Assembly: GCA_037176725.1 (NCBI GenBank)
Contig: JAZBRS010000026.1
Span: 150,857,501 to 150,921,500, forward strand
Direction: 5' to 3'
From: Posidonia oceanica
Lineage: Eukaryota > Streptophyta > Magnoliopsida > Alismatales > Posidoniaceae
DNA: 64,000 bases
How positions within the stretch are numbered: the first letter of the stretch is position 1; each line of letters starts with the position of its first letter. Below are positions 10,891-22,221 of this stretch, one piece after another. The translations under genes were made by a program, and so were the position numbers. The notes beneath the pieces were generated by a model that saw only the letters and a program-made list of their open reading frames with translations, had not been told where the DNA came from and searched no databases.

Positions 10891-13800
10891 TTATATGCTA
10901 AGCAAAAATAAAAGCAGAGGAATGAATGAAAAAGAAGGCACTGTAGCAAGACGCTAACAGAGGCTGGAGACGGGGAAGAAGGGCTGCTGGTGCGGCGCTA
11001 AGGGGCTGGAGGCCTTCGCCAGAGACGCATGGAGACCGGAACGGTGTCGGCACGGCGTGACGGGGCCTAGAGTTGGCCGGAGAGGGCGGCGGAGCTTCAC
11101 AGAACATCTGGAAGTAGACCGAAGGAAGGCAGTATCGGTGGTGGAAACAGAGGTCAGGGCTGCACTTCTGGAAGCTTCGTGGAGCTCGGGCGATGGTCGG
11201 CGAGCGCTTTCGGGGCTGGAGCAGCGATTCGGGTGCAGACATCGCCGAGGAAGATGGGTCAGCGGCCGCTTTGACTCCAAGCGACAGGCGGCAGAATCCT
11301 ATTCTAAGGGGTGGAGAAGTTGAAGAAGAAGAAAACTAGATTACTGGTGCAAAGGAATACCTGATTCGACGGTCGAATTCTTCCCCCGACGTAGGTGGCT
11401 TTTCCAAAGATCGGCGGTAGTGGTTTGGCAGCTGCGGGCATCTTCGGAGGCTTGCGAGGGTCTGGAACTGCTCCACGTGGTCCTCCGGTGCTTGTTGAAT
11501 GCTTGGACGCGAGCTCCGTAGATCGGTGGAAGGGATTAGCTTTTTGGGTGCAGTAGAAGTCGCCTGAGGTGGGGGAGGAGGTTTGTCACTCCTCGGGCTG
11601 AACGGAAGCTACTGGGGGCTTCTGGAGGTTGGGTGAAGGTATAGGAATGCTTAGGTTGGGTCGTGGAGGCTTGAGGTGGAAGTTTGCAGGTGGATTGATT
11701 TCTAAGCAGAAAAACAGGCAACTGTTTGTGGTGTTGGGTTTGAACTGTGGTGAGGGTGAAGGCTAAAGCTTGGGTGGTTTGGGAAGGTGGTATTCAGGCG
11801 GGTTGCTGGAAGGAATTTGGGATGGATTTGGAGTCTGTGGTGCGTGAATTCTAGATGGAGGTGGAGTTGGGCTGCTGTGGTGGATTTCAGGTGGATGAGG
11901 GTGAATCTGGGTTGGTTTACTGGCCATGGAGGGGTGGAGAAGGATGCTGGGTGTTGGGTGAGTTTGGGGGATGAATGTGGGATCGGTTTGAAGGGGCTTG
12001 CAGGTCTGGTTTTCAGAAGGAAGGAGGAGGAGGAAAATGCAGAATTTCGACAGAGGAAGGAGGGGAATTGGGCTAGGATTCTCACGCTCTCAGGTGCTCT
12101 CTTAGAATGGCCAAAAGGTGGTGGAAGGAGGAGCTGAGTGTCGATTTTATCAGGGGGCTGAAAGAGCTGAGCGCGTTGTGGAATTCAAATCCACCGGCAC
12201 GAGCACTGGAGCTGGATTGGAGGTGAGTCCGTCGAGGCGATGGGCAATAAATGTTGCCGGAAAAGGTGCTAAGAGAAGAGAGAGGAGAGGTGAGCTGTAG
12301 GTGGAGGTGATGGCGAGGGAGAAATCGAATTCAAATGGGTGGAGGGAACTCTGTTGCTGGCTCGCGGGAGAAGAAACAGAAGAGGAAGAAGAAGGAAGAA
12401 GAAAGAAGGAGGGAAGGGTGGAGGCGGAGGATGTTGGCAGTGGGCCGGGCCTTGTGCGGAAGGAAAGAAAAAAAGAAAAAAAGAAAAGAAAGAGAGGAGG
12501 GAGAAGGCAGCGGGAGGATGGGCCAGACCGGGCCAAAGGAAAAGAAAGAAAGAAAAGGAAAAAGAAAGAAAGAAGAGAAAGGATTGGAAGAAAAAGAAGA
12601 AAAAATTAAAATAAAATAAAATAGAAAGATTTGAGAACATTTTAAAGTAGTTGTTTTTAGGTTAGGATTTTTAATGGATTGCTTTTTTAATTAGTTAAGG
12701 TTAGGAGGAGTTTTAGTTTTTGATTTTAGTTTTTAGGATTTTTTTAAGTTTTCTTTAAATTGTTTTTTTGATTTTGTTTTAAATGTTTGTTAAGTTTTTT
12801 AATTATTTTTTAACTAAGTTTTTCTTGTTAAGTTTTTCCTTTTTCCTTTTTAATTAAGTCTTTTAAACTTGTTTTAGGTTTTAATTGTTTCCTTAGGTTT
12901 GTTAAGTGTTTTTTAATTTCTTGTCTTAGTGTTTTTAATTGTTTCTTTTTTTCTAGGTTTTGCTTTTGATTATTTTTAATAGGGTTCTTGCTTTTTGTTT
13001 GTTTTGATTATATTTTTCTTTTGTTTGTTTTTAATAGCATTTTCTTTTTGTTTGTTTTGTATTTTTTAGATTGCATTCTTAGTTAGTTTTCTTTTAACTG
13101 GTTTTAGTTGGGCTTTTCTTTTAATTGTTTATCCAAGCTTTTAATTATTTCTTCTTAGGGTTTTGATTGGTTACTCTTTTGTTTTCCCTTTTTTAATTAG
13201 AGTTTTAAAGGTTTTTAAAGGCTTAGTGAAAGAAAGGAAAAGAAAAAGAAGAGGAAGAAGAAAAGGAAGAAATGGAGAAAGAAAGAAGAAAGAGAGGAGA
13301 GGGAGGAAAATAAATCTTAGAAAATCACGGGATAAGGTAAAAATAACATAAAAATACAGATAAAATATAGAAAATAGAGATGCACAAGGTGGACCCACTG
13401 CCAGGCAAGGAAAGGAGAGAGAAGGGAGTGAAAAGAAGGAGAATAAGAGGGAGGATAGAGAGGAGAGAGAAAAGAATAATTTAGGAGAGAGAAAAGGATA
13501 ATTTGGAGAGATGAAGGGGATAAAGGCTTAGAAAAGAGGTGGGATTTGGGGAGTGTGTGACCTAGGATTTCTAGTGTCTGACCTAGGGTTTGAAGTTGGA
13601 TTTTGGAAGGTTTTGGAAGGGTTTTGCGATGTAGAAAAAGGGTAGTTTTACCTAGGTTTTCAAGGGTTTTTGGGAGTGGTTTTGGTTTGAAATTTTAAGG
13701 GTTTTTTGGTGGGTTTTCTAAGTTAGGAAGGATGGGTTTTCCTATAGTTTTTGGGTAGTTTTTGGGCTTGGAAAATGGGTGTGATTCTAGGTTTGGTTTT

Positions 13801-13914
13801 GGCCTTGATTTGAAGAGAAGGATGAAGAGAAAGGTGTAGGTTTGGACCTAGATTTGGGTTCAGAAGCCACTAGAAGATTCCATTGATTCAGCCTGTCAAA
13901 ATGGGATGTCAATA

Positions 13915-14657
13915 GCATGACCACTGCTACAGTAGGTTTCAATAGCATGCCTCTGAGGGCGCAGGAGATCCATCTCCAGGTGCGCAGCTAGCCAGATTTG
14001 CACAAGCACTCCGCAGCCATGGAACTGGCGGCAGCGGTGCACGACGTGGTCCAATCCGCGGTACGTCTCTGCAAGGACGACTGGTGCCAGGTCAATCTGC
14101 CAGGCCACCACTGCAAGTGCAATCTCAGCAATCTCGATTGCGACTGTCATCCTGCCATGCGTGAAGATCAGCTCGCCTAGAAAGCAGGTGACGATTCCCT
14201 GGAGCCACAGCTTGTCTCCAATTTCAACGCGCTTTTCCATAACAGCATCAAAATATGCTAGGCGAAGCAGGGGCGTGGGCCCACTGGTGCAGATTAGCCA
14301 TTGCTGGCAGCTTTTGGCAGAGAGCCCAGTTAGCTTGCTCAGGACCATAGTGTATTCATCGCACCTCATAAAGACTGGAGGTCCCATTATCTTGGAGAAG
14401 CCGCAGATCCGGCGCACCTCCTCCAACGTAGGAGTCAGCTCTGTCCTGTCGAAGCAGAAGACGTGATGCACTGGCTTCCAGAATCTTGTTACAGCACATA
14501 GGAGATGCCGGCTTACTTCAACGTCTGCTACCTTCAGGAGTTTGGAAGGGATGCTCCAAGTGTGCAGCTTCTCACGGTCGGCCTCAGTGAGTTTGCCAAC
14601 CCACTCTCACAAAGCATCTGAGCAGTGCCTGGGAGTGACCAGAGATGGATAACCCAT
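13915..14657 (-). pseudogene. Extra 3' gene of element B: plant mobile domain/DUF7745-like (truncated)
   Basis: This frame lies downstream of integrase, in the place of an accessory gene. The start is taken at 14657 (MGYPSLVTP), which aligns with MDYPTLVTP in C. Key text includes FWKPVHHVFCF, ELTPTLEEVRRICGFSKIMGP and a hydrophobic stretch (LAYFDAVMEKRVEIGDKLW, GIVTCFLGELIF). The TPTLEE motif after a CF/F-rich strand is typical of the plant mobile domain/DUF7745 class found in many plant transposon-linked proteins; this identity is from memory and moderate. A TGA stop near 14605 stands where C has CGA (Arg). The insertion of A at 13914 removes the C-terminal half. Its function is unknown. Confidence 0.6.
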
Positions 14658-16209
14658 CGTGCAAAAGTGTAAGTGCAGGCGGTTGGTGCAGAAACTCAGG
14701 TACCTGTAATCAGAGTGGCAGTTCATCAGATCAGGCATAAGCATACAACACTTGGCTGGTAAAGATGCAGAATTCAAAGCAGTTTTAGGATGTTTAGCAG
14801 ATAGCATTCAGAGTGTAGCTATTAAACACATTCAGGCTAAGGCAGTTCTGCTGGGGCAAGTGGTTGGTCGGAGCTCTGGACCAGTGTAGCTTGAAGAAGG
14901 TCGGCGCATGCTTGATAGAAGTACTACTTCAACGTTGGGCCAAGTTTTGCAGAGCGGGAAGATAGAAGGAGAGAATGGCTGATGCTGTGCATGCATGCAT
15001 GCATGGTTTATGCTTGATATGCGTAGCTATATGCATGATTTACAATAGATGCTATAGATGTATGCATGATTTTGCTTATATGCTGTAGCCCTCAGCATAT
15101 GGAGTGCTTGGTGCCTGCTACAGAGGAAGAGAGGGGTCCCTGACTCACTGGACTCTACTCAAACTCTTAACTTGCTGGTGGCGCTCAGGAAAGGGTTATT
15201 TGTAGTGTGGGGGTAGTGGGTGGTGAGGACAGGCTCCAGACCAAACTGCTAAGGGTCTGCACCTACTCTTTTTGCTTCTTTTTGCTCCCTCATAGGCATG
15301 TGGGTTTCCCCTGTCCCTAACTCGGAGGCAATGGGCACCTGGTTGAAGTTGGGGAGCTGCTTGCTAGGCCTTGCTAGGTTTAAAGGCTTGGCAGGGTTTG
15401 TGTATTCCCCAGGCGCAAACTTTTGCTCATCTCTAAGACAGGTAAGGGATGGGATTGCGCTGCTTGCTTTTTCTTTTTCTGGAGTAGACTTTTGTTTTTA
15501 CTCCCTTTTTCCTTGCTTCTTTTTTTTTTTTTTGCTTTCTTCTTTGTTCTTTTTGCTCTCTCTTTTTTTTTGCTTTGCTTTTCCTTTTCTTCTTTGTTCT
15601 TTTTCTTTTTTTTTGCAAGCTTCTGCTATCTCAGGCTTAGAGGTAATGGGCGTTGGGGTTTTGAAGTGGGTTTGGGGCTCCCAGGTGCTAAGTGATGGAC
15701 CATCTCCGAAGCAGTTCGAAGGGACAGGGTTATGCTACACGCCTCTATCTGTAAGGCCTGCTTCTACCTTCGCCTTCTATTTGCTTTTCTTTTATGCCCA
15801 TGCTCAGAGATATTCTTTTATGGCTCACACTTGCTCACGCCCTAGCATTTTATCTCCCTCGGGAGGTGCAAGTCCTAAGGGGTTTGGCCATTTCGCCTAT
15901 TCTCATTTGAAGGGTAGCTCCCTCACTAGCTAAGACACCTAAGTAGTGTCAGGTGAGGTAGGGTAGACTCCTTCCATAGCAGGCAAGCACATCCGATTTC
16001 ATCATTGGGCCAGATGCAATGCATGATTTTTGCTAAGAATTTTTGGATTTTGCTTGAGATATGCTGAAAGAGATGGAAATGCAAAGATATATGCAGAGTG
16101 CGGGAATGCAGGGGACAAGATAGGAATGCAGGAAGAATGTAAAAGGAAGAGAGGATGCAAAGGATAGGATGGAAGAGAACGCTCTGCAAGGCAAGGGGCT
16201 GGTCTACTG
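14658..16209 (-). other. Element B spacer between integrase and extra gene
   Basis: No gene is supported here. The region is shared with C (39841-41330). It contains a direct duplication about 340 bp apart in B (tcggaggcaatgggcacctgg near 15320, ttagaggtaatgggcgttgg near 15637; about 230 bp apart in C). A plus-strand pyrimidine tract at about 15468-15616 is a strong purine tract on the element strand. Such a tract could serve as a second plus-strand primer site, but nothing in the sequence proves it. The plus-strand frame 15298-15933 is a compositional by-product of the T-rich tract. Confidence 0.55.
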
Positions 16210-17295
16210 ATTGAGGTAGCATGCATTGACCGGCTCTGACTGCCCAGTTTGGTCCATGTCCTTAAGAATTGCTGCGCTGCCTGAGAATGCCTGCTTGACC
16301 ACAAAGGGGCCGCGCTAGTTGGGTTGGAATTTGCCTCGATCGTCTGGCAGGTGGATGACTCGCAAGATAAGGTCACCTGGCTGGAAGCTTCTGGGCTGCA
16401 CCTTCTTCAGGTATGCTCTTGCCATCCGCTTCTGGTAGCAGCGAGCGTTGTGCATTGCTTGCAATCTGCTCTCATCAACCAGGTTGAGCTGGGCGCAGCG
16501 GTCCTCGACCCATTCGGCTTCTTCCAGCTCTACTTCTCGTAGGATTCGCAGCGAAGGGATCTCAACTTCGATAGGTAGCACCGCCTCCATGCCATATGCC
16601 AGCGAATACGGGGTGGCTCCTGTAGAGGTCCTCACCGATGTTCTGTACGCCCGGAGTGCATACGGGAGCTTATCATGCCAGTCTTTGTGGGTTTCTGCCA
16701 TCTTCTTCATTATTTTCACAATGTTTTTGTTGGCAGACTCCACTGCTCCATTCATCTGCAACCGGTAAGGCGAGGATCTATTATGCTTGATCTGGTGCTT
16801 CTGCAGGTATTGCTTGATCCTCTTTGCAATGAAGTTCGAGCCATTGTTAGAGATGATTGCATGCGGGACCCCATATCGGGTGACAATGTTGTTTCTAATA
16901 AATCTCTCTGTCACCGCAGTAGTGACCGCCTTGTAGGAGGTTGCTTCCACCCACTTAGTGAAATAATCTATCGCTACTAGGATGAAGCGATGACCGTTTG
17001 ATGCAGCAGGGTGTATTGCGCCGTTGACATCCATCCCCCAGGTGGAGAAGGGCCATGGTGAGGACATGCTATGCAATTCCTGCAGGGGTGCATGCATAAG
17101 GTTACCATGGATTTGGCAATTGTGGCATCTACGCACAAATTGGCAGCAGTCTGCCTCCATGGTTGACCAGAAGTAGCCTTGCAACATTATTTTCTTGGCC
17201 AGCAGCACACCATTCATATGCGGACCACAAGTCCCTGCATGAACCTGGAGCATAAGCGTGTCGACCTCTAGCTTGCTCAAGCAGCGTAGGAGCAT
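16210..17295 (-). pseudogene. Element B integrase (catalytic Asp lost)
   Basis: The enzyme would insert the DNA copy into the genome. The zinc-binding HHCC domain (HAGTCGPHMNG ... CHNCQIHG) is followed by the core with MDVNGAIH (first catalytic Asp), FTKWVEA, ISNNGSNF where the second catalytic Asp of the usual S-D-N-G is Asn, and NGAVESANKN with the catalytic Glu. The C-terminal part has YGMEAVLPIEVEIPSLR and FQPGDLILR. A TAG stop near 16314 replaces the Trp (TGG) that C keeps in its N-W-R-G-P motif; the frame then continues to about 16210. No chromodomain is visible, as expected for Tat-type elements. Confidence 0.88.
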
Positions 17296-18054
17296 CTAAC
17301 TGTATGACCTTCTGTATAACTGCCCTGCCCCTAACACGTACTTCGATGCTAGACGTGCCAAAGTTCTTCTATCTACTGCTGAGGTGCCGGGTGGATGGCT
17401 GCCAGATTCCAAGAAAGCTTTCATGTCACAATACCAAGGCTGCTCTTCTGCTGAATCTACCTCCTCTATGCTCATGCAGTGCGCAGGTTGCTCCATGCAT
17501 GTAACTGATACATCCACTACTCGGTCCTCAGGTATACTGAGCCAGGACGCCAAGGTTGCCAACGCATCTGCATATGTGTTCCTTGCTCTATTCATATACG
17601 AGAAGCGGATGCTTGCAAATTGTTCTATCAGCTTCAGCAGGTGTTCGTGATATGGTATTAACTTTGGATCCTTTGTTCTCCAATCGCCATTCACTTGGGA
17701 AATCATGGCATCGCCGTGCACATGCAGCTTTTGCACCTCATGCTCGAGCGCGACCTTCAATCCTAGAATGCATGCTTCATATTCTGCTTCATTATTAGTG
17801 CATTTAAAGGTCAGCTTCCTTGCAAAGGGGATCATCTGCCCCTACGGCGTGGTCAGCACCGCACCTATGCCTCGACCCTTATTGTTGATAGCACCATCAA
17901 AGGACAGCTGCCAGTGCTCTAAGTCTTCAGGGTCCTTCTCCTCAGAGTCTTGCATTGCAAAGAGGATGTCCTCATCCGGGAACTGCATCTGGAGAGGCTG
18001 GTATTCCGGCAAAGGGAAGTCTGCAAGGTGATCTGCCATGGCTTGGCCCTTCAT
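17296..18054 (-). pseudogene. Element B archaeal-type RNase H
   Basis: A second RNase H between RT-RNase H and integrase is a hallmark of the Tat group. The four acidic positions are visible as LSFDGA, NNEAEYEACILGL, VHGDAM and ARNTYADALATL. A TAG stop near 17838 replaces Gln (CAG in C), and B lacks two residues (Leu-Val) after VHGDAM compared with C. The domain would help degrade the RNA strand or substitute for the weakened first RNase H; that role is an inference from the family. Confidence 0.85.
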
Positions 18055-19652
18055 GGCTCACTGCATGACAAAGGTGATGTCGTACTGAGACAACAGCACC
18101 TGCCACTTGACGCATCTGCCTACCATTGCTGGCTTTAGGAAGAGGAACTTGATGGGGTCATGTTGGCATAGAAGCCAGACTGGGTACGCCATCATGTAGT
18201 GCCTCAGCTTCTGTGCAACCCAGAAGAGGGATAAGCAGGTCTTCTCCATTGTGCTATACCTGGCTTCGCAATCATTGAACTTCTTGCTCAGGTAATAAAT
18301 TGCATGCTCCTTTCTACCAGATTCATCATGCTGGCCCAAGACGGCGCCCATGGAATGCTGCATGGTAGAGAGGTAAAGAAGCAGAGGTCTCCCCGGCGTG
18401 GGTGGGACCAACACAGGAGGCTTGGTCAGAAGTTGCTTGATTTTGTCAAAGGCGGCTTGGCACTCCTCACTCCAGTTAATCTGTGCATTCTTCTTCAGGA
18501 GCTTGAAGATCGGTTCGCATATAGGCGTGAGCTGCGCAATGAACCGACTGATGTACTGCTGGCGTCCGAGCAGGCCTCGGACTTCTTTCTCTATCCTGGG
18601 GGTGGCATGTCTAGGATGGCTTTTGCCTTCATCGGGTCCTCCTCAATCCCTCTCTGGCTAACAATGTAGCCCAAGAGCTTGCCAGAAGATACCCCGAATA
18701 CGCATTTGCTGGGATTAAGGCGCAGCTTGTACTTTCACAAGCGGTCAAAGAGCTTCCTTAAGCAGGCAAGGTGATCCTTAAGCTCTTTGGTCTTGGCAAT
18801 CATATCATCCATGTATACCTCAACTTCTTGATGTATGAGGTCATGGAAAAGTACAGTCATGGCCCTCTGATAGGTTGCGCCAGCATTTTTCAGCCCAAAT
18901 GGCATAACTTGGTAGTAGAAGACACCCCAAGGGGTGATGAATGATGTTTTCTCCATATCCTCTTCTACCATTCTGATCTGATTATAGCCAGAGAAGCTGT
19001 TAATGAAAGAAAGCATTTTGTGCCCTGCAGTGTTATCGACTAGGATGTCAATGTGCGGTAGTGGAAAATCGTCCTTGGGACTCGCCTTGTTCAGGTCCCG
19101 ATAGTCGATGCACATGCGGACTCGTCCATCTTTTTTAGGTACTAGCACAACGTTTGCAAGCCACTCAGGGTATAGGACGAGTTTGAGGAAGTTAACACCA
19201 TGCTGCTTCATGATCTCCTCCTTGATCATGAGTAGCCACTGCGGTCGCCATCGCCTTAGCTTCTGCTTTACTGGCCTTGCATCTGGGTCTAAGGGCAGAT
19301 TGTGCACAACTATCTCAATGTCGAGGCCAACCATATCCTCGTAGCTCCAGGCGAAGACATCCCCATACTCTTTCAAGAATGCGATGAATTCTGCTCTAGC
19401 CTGGGGCGACAGAAGGGTGCTGATGCGGACCTCTCCGACTTCTTCTACTATGCCAATGCTGACAACCTCTGTCTCCTCTTCGACATGGAGGTTGGGGCCT
19501 TCCAGATCATCGTCATGGGGCCGGAACTCAGGCGATGGTTCATCATTCTCATCTTCGCTTGCATCATCCTCCTCTCCATATGCAATAAGTTCCAAGAGGA
19601 TCTCCTTCTCAAAGGTGGGATCTAAGATATCGAAGGAGTGCAAGTGTTCCAC
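18055..19652 (-). pseudogene. Element B reverse transcriptase and first RNase H (broken)
   Basis: The N-terminal half (18735-19652) runs unbroken from MEHLHSFD through DVFAWSYEDMVGLD, VPKKDGRVRMCIDYRDLNK, FSGYNQIRM and FGLKNAGATYQ to the palm motif YMDDMIAK, with Met in place of the Val seen in A. A TGA stop follows FDRL near 18732. In the thumb region a single-base deletion near 18600, relative to C, shifts the frame. RNase H (18058-18414) shows MGAVLGQHDESGRK and YSTMEKTCLSL. It ends at a TGA where C has Trp (TGG), directly before the archaeal-type RNase H. Confidence 0.87.
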
Positions 19653-20897
19653 TGCTTGGCCCTAGTGACGCTTCAGGATGGTCACGCTCACCCGAGTGTT
19701 TTTATACCCTCGGTGCGCGACCTCTGTCCTGGCAAGCTCCTCAGTTGGCTCTGCCTGCTCTGACTTTGCTACTGGCTTTATTGATTCTGCTATTTGTGCT
19801 GCCGGCTGTACTGAAGTTAACTGTGCTACTGCTTGCTGTGCAGGGGTTGTATGTGCTACTGCTTGCTGCTGTGCTACTGGTGCCTGCTGTGTTACTGCTC
19901 GTGCATGTTGTGCCGCTACCGACGCATGTTGTACTGCCGCTGGTGCATGTTGTACTACTACTGGTGCATGTTGCTCTACTACCACAGGTGCATGTTGCTC
20001 TACTACTACTGCATGTTGCTCTACTACTATTGCATGTTGCTCTACTACGGGTGCATGTTGCTCTACTACTACTGCATGTTGCTCTGCATGTTGCTCCGTA
20101 TGTTGCTCTACATGTTGCTCTGCATGTTGCTCTGCATGTTGCTCTGCTACTACCTGTGCATGTTGTACTGCTACTACTTGCTGTGCTACTTGTGTTGCTT
20201 GTGGTGCTAATACAGCTGGTATCTGCTGTGCTGTTGCTTCCTCTGCATGCTTTGGCGTGCTTGCTGAGGACACATCAGGCTGGCAGCTGATCAGGGTACC
20301 GCCGCCTGCTGCATTGTCTAGGTGCGGCATGCGCTGCACGAACCATCGAGACCCATTCCCTGGCTGCAGGGTGATCAGCTCATCTGGTCTGACGGGTGCC
20401 TCGAGCGCTAGATCTTCCTCTAGGACGATGATAGAGGGATCTGTGGCCATGGCCTTCCCCTTCTTCTGTGCAGTCTCATGCTCCTCCACGTCCTGTGCCA
20501 GTGACGCGAGCTGCTCCTGGAATAATTGCTCCAAGTCTCGCATAGAGAAATCAATCTGAGCATCAGTAGCCGCTCCTGCCTCCTCGTCTGAGGGTGAGTC
20601 AACGTAATAAGTGACTGCTGGGCTTGCGGCCGGCCCTGGCTTGACTGCTGGGCTTTCTGCTACTTGGGGCATCTGCTTTGTTGCTACTGGGTATGCTACC
20701 AGGATCACTACTGCTGCCGGCAGGGAGGCACAACAGTTCTTCTAAGGGGCCAATGGCTGGGCCGCCATGCTTGGGGATGAAACGCCAGTGCCCGTGGGTG
20801 ATAGTGGTGGTCTCTCGGTAGCAGCGGCGAGAATCTTCCGCATAGCAAGATCTACTGAGGCTAACAGCAGTGTGCCTGACAGAGCCGCCTGGCTTGC
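19653..20897 (-). pseudogene. Element B hypervariable linker with Gln-His-Ala repeat
   Basis: The frame 19662-20708 (348 residues) contains DELITLQPGNGSRWFVQRMPHLD and then a long run of VEQHA-type units. It ends in a conserved RGYKNTRVSVTILKRH phrase leading into reverse transcriptase. The conserved flanks with a freely varying centre mark this as a spacer rather than an enzyme. A and C have other repeats at the same place. A short reading-frame change separates it from the protease side at about 20700. Confidence 0.65.
19840..20215 (-). repeat. In-frame minisatellite coding for QHA repeats
   Basis: The plus strand repeats gcatgttgctctactact with unit lengths of 12 to 24 bp, all multiples of three, so the minus frame reads VVEQHA, AEQHA and VVVEQHA blocks. 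On the plus strand the same repeat produces a Cys/Leu-rich frame of nearly 300 codons that is only a shadow. The repeat is absent from A and C. Confidence 0.85.
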
Positions 20898-22212
20898 TTA
20901 TGGCGCTGTCAATAATGCGGGCTGAGTCACGCTGTCGCCTGATCCGACTGACTGTGCCGCCGGAGAAGGTGATTTCCATGCTGGTGCGGCTGCAGCCACA
21001 GGCTGACTGCTAGATAACGCCGGAGGGCGTGCTTCTGATCCTGGTGCTGCAGCTGCGACTGTCGGCAACTTTGGTGATACTGCAGGAAGAGGGGAAACTG
21101 TCAGCCCTGCCCCAGGGTTTGCCAATTCTGTTGCTTCATTAGTGAGTGCCAAGCAAACTGACTGGGACGCAGACGCGTTGAGCTGATCCTTGCTACTGGT
21201 TGGGGCTGCCTCAACTATACTAGACTCCTCCTCATCTGAGTAGCAGTCCTCGATGCAGACCCATTCTTCCTCCGGCAGTTGAGAACTTGGGCATGACGCC
21301 TGCTGCGCTGGGGCTTCACTGCTGTTTGATTCCAGGATACCTGCACTGGTGAAGTTAGTGAGGTCCTGCAGGATAGCCATCCTCTGATCCTTGGGCAGCA
21401 TGCATCTGTCTTTGCTGGACTGTAAAATCATATCCGAGGCCTTCAGAATCTCTTTGCTCTACTGCTCTGATTGGCTCAGCGATTCCGTGGTCATATCGCC
21501 CGAGCGGCGTTCCCTTGACATAGCCCCATCTGTGACAGATGTTTTCGACCATCCGGAAGGGGTTGTTTTGAACGGCCAAAGAGTTGACATGTTCAAGATC
21601 AGGTATAAAGTTAACCGGCTCACACCGATTAACTCGATACAAGGCATCTGAAAGCCTAGGGTCAAAAGGGATAGTCTATGAAGTGATGGGTGCAACTGCC
21701 TCGATCCGCTCCTTCTCGAAGTTTTCTGCCATGACAACAATAACATCGTCGCCGTGGCGAAATTTGATCATGCAGTGGAGGGTCGAGGGGATGACTTGAT
21801 GCTTGTGGAGCCAATGGCGCCCAAGCAAGAAATTAAAGTTAGGCTCCAAGTCGACAATGTAGAATTCCACATCGAATGTGATCGGGCCAATGATAAGAGG
21901 AATAATCAAAATCCCAAGAGCGTCATGGTGAGTATTGTCAAAAGTTGTCATTCGCTTTATCACCGGGGTGATATCCTCAGCTTTGAATTCGAGCCTGGTT
22001 GCAGTGCGCAACAGACAAACATTAAGGCCTGACCCGTTATCAACCAGCGATATGGGAATGCGGAAGTTTTTATATTGCACTGTGACAAACAAGGGTTGGT
22101 TATGATTAATCCCTGCCAGAGCTAGCTCATCGCTCGTGAAAGAGATGATCTGAGGCATCGCGATAACGCCAACCATGCTTTCTAGGGCCGTGAGTTCTAT
22201 GGCTTGGGACAC
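20898..22212 (-). pseudogene. Element B aspartic protease with G-patch-like tail
   Basis: The protease part (21676-22212) shows the active site LVDNGSGLNVCLL, the FDVEFYIVDLEPNFNFLLGRHWLHKHQ strand and MIKFRHGDDVIVVMAENFEKERIEA. A TAG stop near 21677 replaces Gln (CAG in C). The tail resumes at 21642 with NPFRMVENICHRWGYVKGTPLG and SEGLGYDF, a G-patch-like segment that often follows plant Tat-type proteases. The segment 20898-21431 is Ala/Pro/Ser-rich and contains the acidic phrase WVCIEDCYSDEEES, conserved in A and C. Confidence 0.78.
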
Positions 22213-22221
22213 ATGGGCAGC

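Larger units (their letters stand above)
1..13914 (-). mobile_element. Element A: Tat-type Ty3/gypsy retrotransposon, 5' part, cut by window edge
   Basis: Reading leftwards on the minus strand, this element has a long 5' LTR, a leader, gag, protease, linker, reverse transcriptase and RNase H. It runs off the window at position 1, so archaeal-type RNase H, integrase and 3' LTR are not seen. Its outer LTR end (13907-13914, tgtcaata) is a decayed form of the tgtctaca end of the sister elements and is preceded by the same gtcaaaatggg context. Directly right of 13914 the sequence is the interior of element B, with B resuming inside its extra 3' gene, so A most likely inserted into B. The expected 5-bp target copy on this side is gcatg (13915-13919); its partner should lie left of the window. 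Confidence 0.8.
8105..13914 (-). repeat. Element A 5' LTR (about 5.8 kb, inner edge uncertain)
   Basis: The part next to the primer site (8171-8600) matches the LTRs of B and C. The outer end matches the B, C and E ends (gtcaaaatggg before the terminal 8 bases). The middle is unlike B and C but resembles E, with about 90-bp A/T-rich repeats, then GC-rich blocks at 10900-11330 and 11340-12300, a purine-rich tract (12300-12610), a T-rich tract (12640-13170) and a second purine tract (13200-13540). Long apparent frames in the purine tracts are compositional. The inner edge cannot be fixed because the normal tgtag border is missing. Confidence 0.65.

Noticed and set aside
11057..12300. Captured host gene exon in the GC-rich part of the A LTR
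   Set aside because: Frames are short, without domains, and differ from B, C and E; I could not support a gene by eye.
12150..12640. Several overlapping frames rich in Lys/Arg/Glu or Phe/Ser/Leu
   Set aside because: They lie in a purine-rich LTR tract; composition alone keeps the frames open.
15298..15933. 211-codon plus-strand frame with a hydrophobic Phe/Leu run
   Set aside because: The hydrophobic run is a T-rich tract, not a membrane segment with flanking features; the equivalent C region has no such frame.
19678..20559. Plus-strand frame of 293 codons rich in Cys, Ala and Thr
   Set aside because: It is the opposite strand of the VEQHA repeat in the B linker, where the minus frame matches conserved flanks in A and C.
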